Assembly: GCA_030685235.1 (NCBI GenBank) | Contig: MU839162.1 | Coordinates: 124,001-188,000, forward strand | Origin: Copromyces sp. CBS 386.78 | Taxonomy: Eukaryota; Ascomycota; Sordariomycetes; Sordariales; Sordariaceae | DNA: 64,000 nt | Direction: 5' to 3' | Part shown: positions 34,501 through 45,476 of the stretch, one piece after another | Layout of the letters: every line of letters begins with the position of its first letter | Numbering within the stretch: the first letter of the stretch is position 1 | The notes under the pieces: generated by a model | The model's input: the letters and a program-made list of their open reading frames with translations, nothing else | The model's database searches: none | What the model was told of the DNA's origin: nothing | Position numbers and translations under genes: made by a program

Positions 34501-37500
34501 GGGAGTAAAATTACCATGATGGAGCAGCTTCGATCGGTGGCGGAAAATAGATTTGGTGATGGAATGAAGAGTGCTCTGGTCTCCCTCGGGATTATGCTCA
34601 CGAGATTGCAGAAACTGCGCCGGATGAGGCATGCACACCTTCAGGGCAACAACCAACGAGTTCTTGATGAACTAGCCAATCCAGGACACACAAACTGGGA
34701 TGCGGAGGAATATCCAGATTTCCTTCTGCTTGAGCTGGAGAACAACATCCTCATTCGCGATGAACAATTCGAGGTTGCTCAGGCGATTATCTCCCCTAAC
34801 TCCAAGTCGAACTCTGTTCTGCAGTTGAATATGGGAAAGGTGAGTCGACGTTTCTCAATTTGCATTGATCATCAACTAATTACATCAAAACACTGTACAG
34901 GGAAAAACTTCAGTCATTACACCAATGGCGGCAGCAATTCTGGCAGATAAGCAGCAGCTGTGCAGACTTATCGTGCCCAAGGCCCTCCTCTTGCAAACAG
35001 CACAGATCATGCAATCGAGGCTGGGTGGCTTGGTCGGCCGCGAGATTCGGCATATTCCATTTTCTCGGCGAACCAAAGCCGGGCCGGAGATGCTAGACGT
35101 CTTCGAGGAGTTGCATCATGAGATACTCAATTCTGGGGGAGTCATTCTGGCATTGCCGGAATCCATCATGTCATTCTCGCTCAGTGGCCTTCAAAGTATG
35201 GTCGACTCCAAGTCGAAACAAGCGCGGCAAATGGTCGAATTTCAGCACTGGCTTACGGAAACCTCAAGAGACATCCTTGATGAATCAGATGTTACATTGG
35301 CCGTCAAAACTCAGCTCATTTATCCCAGTGGTACCGAGAAGGCTGTGGATGGCCATCCACACAGGTTAGACTATTTTATTCAAGCCCAGTGCACTTTCCA
35401 TTTGCTAACCTCTTTTCCTCTCGCAGATGGCATGTTGCACAGGCTCTCCTCGGCCTCGTCGAGGCCCATGTCCCCGACCTTCGCCAAAGGTTTGGCCGCC
35501 GCATTGAAGTGGAAAATCAGGGCTCGGCGTTTCCACGGGTTCACATATTGGACGTGGAAGTCGAGCAGGATTTGAAGCAACGCATCATTGATGATGTTTG
35601 TGCTGGAAAATCATCCATTTTCCATCTTTCTGACTCTCTTCCGCCGAGCGTTAGGGCAAGACTGAAACACGCTTTGAGTGATCCTGTTGTAGATGACTTC
35701 CAAATCAGCAAGGCGAAGCGAGCGTTTGTTGACAGAAACTCTGCTGCTGACAAAATCCTGCTGCTGCGAGGTTTGATTCACAGCGGTATTCTTCTGCTAT
35801 GTCTGAAAAAGCGATGGAACGTACAATACGGACTGCACCCTGACCGTATACCAATTGCCGTGCCCTTCGAGGTAAGTTCATTTATCTAGTATCATCTTCT
35901 AAGGCGGTTTACTAACATGCACCGCTGGTACTAGGCAAAAGGTGTCCCATCTGCCAACGCCGAATTCGGCCATCCGGATGTCGCCATTATTTTCACTTGT
36001 CTCGCCTTTTATTATTCTGGCTTGACATTGAAGCAATTCACCGAATGTCTCGGCAGCGTTTTGAAGTCTGACGATCCGCAGTCTGAGTACGACATATGGA
36101 CCCAGGGTTGCGCCAACCTTCCTCAAGATCTTCGACAGTGGAACCTGATCAATGCCGAAGACCATCTCCAGGTGGAACAGCTGTGGAAGCTTCTCCGGGT
36201 CAACAGAGCCGTCTTGAACTACTACCTGAACACATTTGTGTTCCCGAAACACTGCAAGCAGTTCGAAGTCAAGCTTCAGACGTCTGGCTGGGATATTCCT
36301 CTCTTTCCACGAATGACCGACAAGCAAGCGGAATCAGCTCGGACCACTGGCTTTAGCGGTACGAATGACAACAAATACTTGCTTCCACTTACCATCAAGC
36401 AAGACGACCTTCCCAGTTTGTCACAGACCAATGCCGAAGTGCTCTCGTATCTCCTTGAGAAAAGAAACCGGGGATACGAGAAGTTGGCTGACCATAGCGG
36501 CAGAAGACTAACGGAGTATGGGCTTCTTAAACGCTTGTCACAGACAAGAATACGCATCCTCATTGATGCCGGTGCATTTGTGCTGGAGATGAAGAATCTT
36601 GAAGTGGCAAAGGAGTGGTTGAAGCTTGACACTTTTAGTCCAGCGGCGATCTTTTTCAATGAAGAGAACAAGGCCATGGTGCTCTCTCGCGGATCCAAAA
36701 AGCCGATTCCGTTGCTGGCCACCCCGTATGCGGAAAACCTGGCGGAATGCCTGGTGTATCTCGACGAAGCCCATACCCGTGGGACAGATCTCAAACTGCC
36801 GCAAAATGCTTGTGGAGCCCTGACACTGGCATTGAATCAAACGAAGGATCACACTGTTCAAGCCGCTATGAGACTCCGACAACTCGGCACCACGCAGTCA
36901 GTCGTCTTCTGCGCGCCACCCGAGGTCGATCATGACATTCGGAAAGTGTGCCACCTCCGTTGGTTGGATAACATCGACTCCGGACATTGCGTACGATGGC
37001 TCCTTGAAATGACCTGTCGTGCGAATGAAAGCCTTCGCCCCTTGTACGTGGCACAAGGGACTGATTTCTGCAAGAGGATAAACTCTGCGTGGGAGAACTC
37101 AAACTTTGTGGGCTCCACGAAGCATCGCGAGGCTCACATGAGCGTGATTCTACAGAAAGAGTGCTCAACATTGAAGGAGATCTATGGTAGCAAAGCACAA
37201 AATCCAAGCTCGGATAACGCTTCTCTGACCATCACCAATCCAAAGCTGCGATCTTTCTACGACACGCTCACCAAGAAGAAGAAAGATCTTGCCCATACCA
37301 CGTCCAAGACCTTGGCTTGTGCTCTTGACGAAGTAGAGCAGGAGCGCGAAGTCGAGTTCCAGGTTGAGGAGATTCGTCAGGTGCGCAAGCCCACTCACCA
37401 CGATGCTTTGGAGTTTCCTGGGATGCATCCAAACATCTTGAGATTCATAGAGAACGGTGTGCTCCGGGGCACGGATGGCTACGAGCATGCCTTCACTGCA

Positions 37501-38472
37501 TTAGGGAGGACCACACTGGGAAGGAAGTATGAGGTCCGCTCAACGGGCTCGAAACTCTACGTGTCAGCCGAATTTCGGCGCACTGTTTCAGGCGGCAACA
37601 CCCCGAGCGATGACTTTTTTGTAAGATTCCCACTGATCAGTTATCTTGAAGAGGAGATCAATCAGCTAACCAATGTGATACTACAGAGACCCGTAGAATG
37701 GATCCTCTACGCTCCTCGCACCCAGACTGCCTTGTTGCTCATTCCCGAGGAAGCCGAGATTGCAATCCCCATGTTACGTGCCGCTAAAAACCGCAGCCCA
37801 GTCCATCTCATCCCTTACGCCTCGCCAGTCACGCGAAACATGACCTCGCTAGGCCGACTTACCTACTACGCCTTCCCTTCGCTACCTAAGGGCACCGTCA
37901 TCCCAAACTGGCTTACAATCGAGATCGGAATCCTCGCCGGCCGTCTTTATTTCGAATTTGCCGAGTACGGCGCCATTGTCACGTACCTCCAAGCGGGCAG
38001 GGCCAGCGGAGCAGAAGGAGAAGGCGCCGAGGATGACTGCAGACAAACATCTTTACCAGTGGGTGGCAACACTGAAGTTGCGTTTGCAAAGAACCCCCTC
38101 GGTTTCGTCCTCGATTGGCTTACGCAGCGGAGGCGGGGGCAGGACATCACGCATACACCCATGGGATATGTATGTCAGCGCCGCAAGCTGAGCGCTGAAC
38201 ATCCGTTCTTTAGGTCGTCGGAGGCGGAGGCGTCTGAGGTCGGTGGAACTTCGCCCAGGAGAAGAAGCAATGAGGAGGGTGAGTCAGACTCGGACGGAGA
38301 GTATGACTTGGTCGATATGGACCAGTCCGACGATGATGACGATGATGGAAATGAGGAAGATGTTGGTGGTGAGGGCGATGAATCTGATGATGCCAACCCG
38401 GATGCGCTGGCGGAATGGGATTTTGCGGACGAGTTAGCGAGATATTTTCCCCTCGATTATGATTCGGACTGA
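28511..38472 (+). CDS. Giant DUF6606/DUF3638/DUF3645 P-loop protein
   Basis: Six exons: 28511-28827, 28910-29444, 29515-34839, 34901-35364, 35427-35871 and 35935-38472, about 3,207 aa. All five introns keep the frame. The order matches the fungal DUF6606 (N-terminal) - DUF3638 - DUF3645 architecture of roughly 3,000 aa. A Walker A-like loop (NMGKGKTSVI) is rebuilt across the intron at residue ~2060. A DEAH box (VYLDEAHTRGTDL) lies near 2640, followed by QAAMRLRQLG, which resembles helicase motif VI. The C-terminus is a long Asp/Glu-rich tail. Databases often label this family ubiquitinyl hydrolase, but the visible motifs fit a helicase-like ATPase; the true activity is not established. Confidence 0.9.
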
Positions 38473-40149
38473 GAAATGAGTGGGGCGGCCGTCGGTTTGA
38501 GAGCTTTTAAAAAGCATTATTCGCTTTGGACAATTGCTCATGGTGGGTCTTTGGTTGTGGCGGAGTCTAGTGTCAGATTTCCAGGAAACTTGGCTTGGGG
38601 TTGGTCATTGAGAGTGAGGTCTGGTTTTGTTGGAGTATCTTTGTGTCAGAATATGATGTTCATGTTTTTTTTGTTTTTTTTTGTTTTTTTCGGTTGGAGG
38701 CCAGAGGAACGACCACCATTTACTCATGCTCTTAGCTGTTTTATCTAGTTCTGTTCGTTTAAGCCACAAGTCTGCTGTAAACGATAAGCATGTCTTACCC
38801 GCAGTGAATCATAAATACGTCCGTCATCAATCACAATGCCTGAAGCTTCTTGACGTGCCCCATAGTGATATAAGAATTGTAGGTAGGTAGTCTTTCGTCT
38901 ACGAGGATGAAACTAAATGATGCCAACCACGTAGATATAAGCGTTTTGGCGTTGCGATGGAGCAGTGAGAACCCTCTCGAAGGGGTCATAAAGATTAACC
39001 GAACACATCACAGTCCGTACACTACACTTTCAAGCGTCTCTCCAATCCCTTTAAAACTATCCTCTCCGTATTTTTTTAAATAGATTCTGGCCGATGTGTT
39101 TTCAAATTCCTCTAATCCCCAGCACAGTTTTGTGATGGTCTTTCCCATCCAAAGCGAGGCGTACTGGACTGTCGATGTTCGGTTGATTTTGACGACCATT
39201 TCGCCTCCAGTTTCCAACAATATAACAGGCCAAGGTGCACATTGCCAGTAAAGCCAAACTACCAAAAGGTATACAGATAATGTTCTGCTTGCAAGGCAGA
39301 GCACATAGTGCACCCTACATTATGAACCAAAAATGGTCAACAGGCGGTAATCTGCGACAAAAAACGGATGATAAAAAGGAGGAAAAAAAGAAAGAAAGCA
39401 AAGAAAGCAAAGAAAAAAAGAGAGCATGCGACGATACTTGACTGTTGGAGTGTAGCAGCATGGACTTCGTGCGTGACGCAGGATAAATTCTAAACTAATA
39501 GTCAAAAAATACTATCAGAGACGGGAGTTTGCACATGTATTTATCAATGCCGGGAACCAAGATACCGGGACGGGGATAATGTGAACAGGCTGGAATGAAA
39601 TGACTGTGTTGTTGCTATCGAGAAAGAGAGAGAAAGGCGGCGAGTCTGGAGGGCTGGAAAGTAGGGCACGAGGAGGCCGCTAGGGCCGTGCACCTGTCAG
39701 TGAATGGTGCCGGCACAGAGGCCACGTGACCACCCTCGCAACAGATAAACTTGACAGTTACCACCGCAGGCCGGTCAAACTTGGATGACAAACGAAACAT
39801 CGCCCTCCGTGTGCTTGAGGGGGCCTACCACTCTCCAGAAACATACTCACAAAGGAAGTCTGGTAGTCCACAGTTCCGGATGTGCGACGACGGGCCTCCA
39901 ACAGCTCATCCGCCCAATTACCTTTGCAATTACCGAATCAGGCTCTGTTTGCATAAGCAAACAAACAAGCGAACAAATCACCAAACCAACCTACTGTGAA
40001 TATCCCACCGGGTTTGTTGTCAAGTTGACAACAATTCCTATATCTACTCATCCCCCGCCTTCGTAAGCTACCAAGAACATCCGCCACTCGTAGAGATCAT
40101 TTATTGCCAATCCAAAAAAGAAAAAAATACATCCTCGCCAACACCGACC
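38473..40149. other. Intergenic region with poly-T tracts
   Basis: Holds the 3' UTR of the giant gene, with T-runs broken by single G at about 38664-38690, and purine-rich sequence near 39370-39425. No gene is supported in about 1.7 kb. Confidence 0.45.
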
Positions 40150-41117
40150 ATGTCCGGTATCAAGAAAAACCCGTCAGACGGACGAAGCCCATTTTGACGG
40201 CCGCTACCAGTCAGCGAACAACAGCCAACCGCGAAACAGTCCCTCCCACCGCTCCCACCGCCCTCGGCAAGAACCCAGACCCAAACCCAAACTCGAGCCC
40301 ATCACAGTTCCTCGATCTGCCAACCCTCGCCGACACCCTCCCCGAACTCAACCGCAAACTCACCGCCCTCGCCGCCGTCGTCTCTCGCGGCGAAAGCGTT
40401 GCCGCCGTCGTCTCTCGCGGCGAAAGGGTTGCCGTCGCCGAGCACCACCACAGCATCCCGGGCGCTAGCAGCAGCAGCAGCCTCTCCCCAGCCGAAGTAG
40501 CCGATCTACAAACCTGCCGAGCCGTGGTCGACATATCAAGGGAGGTACGGGCCCGTATCAGGCGCGAGGTGCGCCTTCTCACCAAGGAGATTCACGAGTG
40601 CAGCGAGGTTATCCGTGGCCGCTTGGTTAGTTACCAGGTTCAGGTTAGGAATCCCAGGCCGGGGTCGAAGAAGGGTTATGGGAAGATTACGGATGAGTTC
40701 AGAGATAGGGGGGGAGGAGGGCTGGGGGGTAACATCGCAGAAACCGGGGTTGGCGGCCCTTTGTCGATCGGGTCACGACTTTCGAGCTTTGGTACGGATG
40801 AGTCGATCCCCAAAGTCCATGGCCGCTCCCGCGAGGACCGCCGGCGGGGAATACAGCTGGAAGACATGCTTCTCAATTCTATGCCCACGCTTGAGAAAAA
40901 TTCCGCAAACGGTGACGACGACGTCCGGTTCTCACCTAGCCCTGCTCAGGGACATGACGGGTCCTATGAGCCAAGCACAAGCGGTCAGCCACCTCCAAAG
41001 CATCACGTCGGCGATAGGGGGCAGTGGGAGAGCACGGGCGTTTCGGGGAAGAACGAGGAGCAGCTTAAAGGATCTGGGCCTTCTCCCGAGTCTCGGAAAC
41101 GTCAGCGTGTGCGTTAA
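40150..41117 (+). CDS. Hypothetical protein with Ser/Pro-rich ends
   Basis: Proposed exons are 40150-40156 and 40225-41117 (299 aa). The long frame has no usable ATG near its start. Splicing a 68-bp intron (donor GTATCA, acceptor CAG, TGAC branch) joins the ATG at 40150 to it. The protein has a Pro-rich N-terminus and a leucine-rich helical stretch (LPTLADTLPELNRKL). An in-frame 10-residue duplication (AAVVSRGES/AAVVSRGER) follows, then a charged helix around DISREVRARIRREV and a disordered, Gly/Ser/Pro-rich C-terminus ending SRKRQRVR, a possible nuclear signal. No family is recognised. The first exon is the weakest part of the model. Confidence 0.55.
40371..40430 (+). repeat. 30-bp in-frame tandem duplication
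   Basis: Two head-to-tail copies of a 30-base unit beginning gccgccgtcgtctctcgcgg lie at 40371-40400 and 40401-40430, differing at one base (agcgtt versus agggtt). They encode AAVVSRGESV and AAVVSRGERV, so the reading frame is kept. Confidence 0.95.
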
Positions 41118-41200
41118 GGAGGGACGGGATCGCGGAGGAGAGAAAGATCAAGACTCACTCCAAAAACCGGTTACTCAGCAGTGGCGTCAGCGGGCAGGGC

Positions 41201-41212
41201 AACCCTAACCCT
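41201..41212 (-). repeat. Telomere-repeat-like box (AGGGTTAGGGTT on minus)
   Basis: Third copy of the 12-mer, between the 3' ends of two convergent genes (40150-41117 plus and 41421-42882 minus). Its place between convergent genes argues against a promoter function. Confidence 0.45.
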
Positions 41213-41420
41213 ACGTAAAATATAGTGCGTCAATCTATCCAAGATTTATTCAAAAAGTCCATTAACCTTCGGCCAAGCTACCATCCAGCCCATAGAAACA
41301 TGAAATGTGATATATCTCCAATCCATGAATCATCCAACTCCGTCATTCATATCCTCAGTGGCACATCAAGGCAATTAGCACACCCATTTAACAAGTGGCA
41401 CAAGGGTGCCCAAGGCCCCC

Positions 41421-42882
41421 CTAAACCTCGGGCCAAAACGCCGACTCAGCAACCATCAAACTCTTCCACCTGCCCTCCACTCTTCTCAGGATAGCCCCCT
41501 TCGCCGCATCCGCCACGGGGCCTTCCCCACCCGCAGTTTCGAGCAACTCGGACACGGCTCCGTCGATAATTCTTCCCAGCCGATTGACAAAAAGCGCGAA
41601 CTCGACGCTGCTCCAGTTGGGGATAAACTCATTCCTCAGCGCGCCGCCATCTGCATCCTGACTACCGGGTGCTGATCTGTCGCCGAAAGCGCTGTTCGGG
41701 GGAGGAGGGGGTTGGAACGGCTGGATGGTGACGTGTGGCGAGGAGAATGCGGAAAGCGCTTCGCGGGCTGGGGCGGGGGAGGTAGCTGGAGTTGTGGTGG
41801 TGAATGTGTGCGGAGGCGTCGGATATTTGTTCAGGGCGCCTGGGGCGATGGATGATGACGAGGCTCCTTGGGCTTGGGAGCCAGCTGAGCGGGAGGCGGC
41901 GTCCGCAGAGTGTTTGTTTTGGAGAGATTTAGCGTAGGACCAGGCAGCCAGGTAGGCGAGCTCGGTGCCGTAGAAGGTGAGAGCGCCTTCGAGCCATGGC
42001 AGAGCGGGAGGAGGGTGAACTGGTGGCTCCTCTGGCTCGTCTTTATTGTCAGGCTGCGATTCTTTGTCTTTCTCGGCATCGCTGGCTTTCGCGGCCTGGT
42101 CGGGATCGGGGGTAGAGGGCGGGTTGTCGGGACATGATTTGTCGGTGGATACGGCAACGACGAGGCCGCGCGCGGGCGCCTGGGGGATGGGAGCAGGTAT
42201 GATAGTGGAGAAGAGTTCGCCAATCTGAAGCAGGCCCGGGAGCTTTTGGTCATCGGGAATGGTGAGAACGTTGGCGGCAGGGGCGTGGAGATGGTGTTCG
42301 ACACTGGTGCTGGTGCTGGTACTGACACTGTTTGCTGTTGCGGCAGGACTGGTGAGGTCAATTGTCAAGCCGTAACGCTCAGCCACCTCGATAAACATTC
42401 TCTCTTCCCTACGGACGGCGCCAAGGGCTTCGATCAGCCAGTCAACCAGCTGTGTTTCCCACTGTTCGGACTCGGGCTCGGATCCATCTTGCCTGGGCGC
42501 GGGGATCTTCTGGGGCAAGTCGATGGTGGAAAGAAGCTTTCCGGCGGCGCGGATGTAGCTGAAGAGTGCCAATGGCAAAATCAGCAACAGTTGGGCGCCA
42601 GTGACTTAGAGGAGCGGCCTACCTGTGGATGTATAACCTGTCGTTGGCGAGCCAGCGACTCAGGACGTCCTTGGGGAGCTCACCCTTGGCAGCTGCCTCG
42701 AGAAACGGATGCTGCGTGGCGGCCTGGAATTCGTACCCGTACGTTGTGAGGAGGTGTTCGGTGAGACACCATTTGGGCCGCTTTGGCGGTTGTTTCAGTT
42801 CTGTTTGCGGTGCTGGTGCCGGTGGCTCAAAAGGTGGCTGTCTCGCCTGGGTTGGTCCAGACTGTGCGGTCGACGACGCCAT
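41421..42882 (-). CDS. TenA/THI-4-like heme-oxygenase-fold protein with a large insertion
   Basis: Exons are 42623-42882 and 41421-42558 (465 aa), with a 64-bp intron. The N-terminal part (LTEHLLTTYGYEFQAATQHPFLEAAAKGELPKDVLSRWLANDRLYIHSYIRAAG, read across the intron) is a clear start of the TenA/heme-oxygenase-like helical bundle. The C-terminal part (EFIPNWSSVEFALFVNRLGRIID) supplies its last helices. A Pro/Ala/Ser-rich, probably disordered segment of well over 100 residues lies between, making the protein about twice the usual TenA length. TenA proteins degrade or salvage thiamine pyrimidines. Fungal versions with insertions are of unknown role, so function is not claimed. Confidence 0.8.
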
Positions 42883-43423
42883 AGTGTATGACGTAATTGG
42901 CGGGGTTGCGGAGTCAGGAACCGATGGAGAACGGGACGAACGTGTCGGATGCAGAAGTGAAAATGTTGGGGTGCAGGAGCAGGACAAACAAAGATGTGAA
43001 AGAATGCGCGGCAGTCAGTGTGAGGTTGAGGAAATGAAACGGATCATATGCATTGGAGGGCAGAATGATATGCGAATCGAGGAAACCGCAGGGACGTTGT
43101 CACTGCCAAGCGCATACCCCTGTCACGTGGAGCGCCAATTGTAATTCGGGTTAGCGTACAAGTATGTACACTACATATGCACAGCGGAGCTCCACCAAAT
43201 GAGTCAACGACCATCGTTCAAATGCAATCCACTTTCATCAACAACATCGAGACGTCGGCGCAATGGATTCCTATCAAAACACGTTTGTACCGGACGAAAA
43301 GGCATAGTCTGAGGAGAACATGACTAATGGTGTCATTTACAGGTATTTTCAGCCAACTGAGAGGCATGATGCATATCGTTCCATTCCTTTGAGCTCGTAT
43401 AGGGGTCTCTCGCTCAAACCGAG
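42883..43423. other. Intergenic region
   Basis: Upstream of the TenA-like gene and downstream of family member B. No gene or repeat is seen. Confidence 0.4.
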
Positions 43424-44203
43424 TTAACGTGTACCTGACTGTTGCCAATGCCGATTTCTCATGACAACTTGCGTCCATTGACTACAAACGCCATTCCCCC
43501 CATTACACGCTGACTCCTTCTCTTCCTCCTCCTCCTCCTCATCATCATCATCATCATCCTCCTCCTCCTCAATCCTCTGCTGCTGCTCCAACGCCATCGC
43601 GACCGTCTCTTCGTAGTCGTAGGTCTCGGACTCGAGCTGCACCGAGAAGCTGGTCATGTCCCAGAACACCGCCGCCGCCAAAAAACGATCGCAAGCTTGG
43701 GCCAGAAGCGAGTGGCTGGCAGGGTCTTGCGGACCCAAGTTCTCGGCCGCGAAGTCGAGAAAGCGCTTACGCGCCTCAATGATCGCCAAGAAAAGGGCCT
43801 TGAAGACATGGGGCGTCAGGCGACTTCCCAGTGTGTTTGCCTCTTTGGCGCGATCGAGGAATGATAACTCCTCGGCCAGGGGGTTGAAGCTGCCCTGGTC
43901 TTGGACTCCGGTCAAGCCGAAGCCAGCGAAGGGGTCCATGTAGTCGAGCATGGCAGGGGTCTCGCTGACAAAGCGAGTGGCAGCGTCAACGGCCTCGACG
44001 AGGTACCGCTCAACCTGGGCCTTGGCCGGCGGGGAGTTTAGCCTGGCACCAGGCAGATTGGTCCCCACGAGGGCGCGGAGAGCTGTGAAGATGGCCGTGT
44101 CGCGGCGGGCTCGGGACGTGATCAGATAATGGGCGCCATTATGGGACAAGTACTTCCAGCGCAAGCTATTACTCGGCAGCACGTCACGCAGGTACAGAAT
44201 CAT
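43424..44203 (-). CDS. Unrecognised acidic-tail family, member B
   Basis: Intronless, 259 aa. It is the closest relative of member A. Near residue 20 it has the Gly-aromatic block (SHNGAHYLITSRARRD). The middle has VDAATRFVSETP, MDPFAGFGLTGV (A has FDPLAALGLSGL) and FNPLAEELSFLDRA. Then come ALFLAIIEARKRFL and SLLAQACDRFLAAAVFWD near residue 180. A run of about 20 Glu/Asp residues follows, then a basic/polar end. No membrane or signal sequence is seen. A likely 5'-UTR intron ends at 44221, 17 bases before the ATG. A divergent tRNA-like element lies 1.2 kb upstream. Function unknown. Confidence 0.75.
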   Translation of the reverse strand: MILYLRDVLPSNSLRWKYLSHNGAHYLITSRARRDTAIFTALRALVGTNLPGARLNSPPAKAQVERYLVEAVDAATRFVSETPAMLDYMDPFAGFGLTGVQDQGSFNPLAEELSFLDRAKEANTLGSRLTPHVFKALFLAIIEARKRFLDFAAENLGPQDPASHSLLAQACDRFLAAAVFWDMTSFSVQLESETYDYEETVAMALEQQQRIEEEEDDDDDDEEEEEEEKESACNGGNGVCSQWTQVVMRNRHWQQSGTR

Positions 44204-45380
44204 TTTGTCTTGTTCGGTTTCTGAAACATGGTAGGTCAGCGATCTGAGAACATACTGAATAGTGAAACCTGGAGATATGGTGTGTACTTATTGATCACTA
44301 ATGAGGAATCGCGTTCCTTTGTCGATCCAATGCCTGGTACTTGAATGGAAGCTGCCAGTACGCTGAGGTCAGCAATCCATGTCATGTATCATGGCGCCTG
44401 TGAGGACTGTAAATCTGTACTTACAGGAAGTGCGTGCCCTGTTTGGTTGCTGAATGGACCTCGGTCTGACCCTCGTTGTTGTCGAGGCAAGAAGGCGTGT
44501 GGTGGTTGGAGGTTGAAAGGTTAGGAAGAGGAAGAGAAAATGGAATCGCAGAAGGCGGGAGTGAATTGTTGCCTGAAATCTTGCTGCCAGCTAGCTGTGC
44601 GTTCGAGAATTTTCTATTGTACCAAACGGAAAGCTCATATTATCCTTGAGATAGGATGGGAAAACACCTTTTTGCATTCTGGCTGCGGTAACCGAGAAGG
44701 AATGAGTTCACTGATGTGGCCGGTCTGTAGCGGAAGGATAACAGGTGCTGCCATGGGCTTCGGATGACGTTTCTCACAGGATGACAGCACGAAGGCAATC
44801 GTATTTCTTCCTTATGCCACGAGGATCGCAGACTACGAGGTTAGGTAACAACCTTATGGTCGCTTTGGTTACTGCTACCCGACTGGTTTCCCCGTTGAGG
44901 ATGGGTAAAGGACCGCATACCCTACGGGCGCTTAGGTATATTTAGTTTACAGAGCGGGAACAAGATTAGTACAAGCCCCTTTGCACGAGAAAACGAGCTG
45001 CATAGTGTAATGGTCTTCCGGTGTTGCGACAAAGGGAGAGGTCTGACTTTTGTGTCTCGAGTGTTGTGCGCACAGAGTAGACAGTTGGTTCTAAGAAAGT
45101 AGATAGACACCCAAGTAGAAGCGAACGTTCGCGTAGCATTTTGAGACCCAGTCGTAGAACAACGTCTCTGTCCTTTGTAAACGATATTAATGTGGTGGAA
45201 GGTTATAAGATGTTGTTTCATTCTCCAAGTCCCAGTGGCATGTGGCGGCAACTGCCAGGGCTGCTGCCTTCCCGGCAGCTTTGTTCCAGGCAGTCATCTT
45301 TCTGCAGTCTCCAGTCTCCAATGGTATATAGGGGAGGTCAACGGTGCAATCTTCCAACAGGTGGCACCCCGAAGCAAACT
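44204..45380 (-). promoter_or_regulatory. Upstream region of family member B with 5'-UTR intron
   Basis: On the minus strand a plausible 5'-UTR intron runs from GTAAGT at about 44424 to a CAG at 44221-44223. The region above it is pyrimidine-rich on the sense strand (about 44500-44540). No other gene is supported between B and the tRNA-like element. Confidence 0.45.
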
Positions 45381-45476
45381 TTAGGGACCATAGCCGAGTG
45401 GTCTTTGGTAGCGCTTGCGCACCGCCCTTCCGTAAGGACGTGGGTTCGATTCCCACCTTGAGACTACCCAGTGCCG
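45381..45476 (+). ncRNA. tRNA-like element (SINE-like), copy 2
   Basis: Contains an A-box-like block (TAGCCGAGTGGTCTTTGG) and a canonical B-box (GGTTCGATTCC, 45443-45453) in a T-arm hairpin with stem GTGGG/CCCAC. A short CCTT...AAGG hairpin before it could be a class II variable arm. The acceptor ends do not pair, and no normal anticodon arm can be drawn, so it is probably a tRNA-derived SINE head or relic, not a functional tRNA. It is homologous to the element at 15.6 kb and points away from member B. Confidence 0.5.

Noticed and set aside
45381..45476. Functional tRNA gene at 45.4 kb
   Set aside because: The boxes and T-arm are good, but the acceptor stem does not pair and no standard anticodon arm can be drawn.
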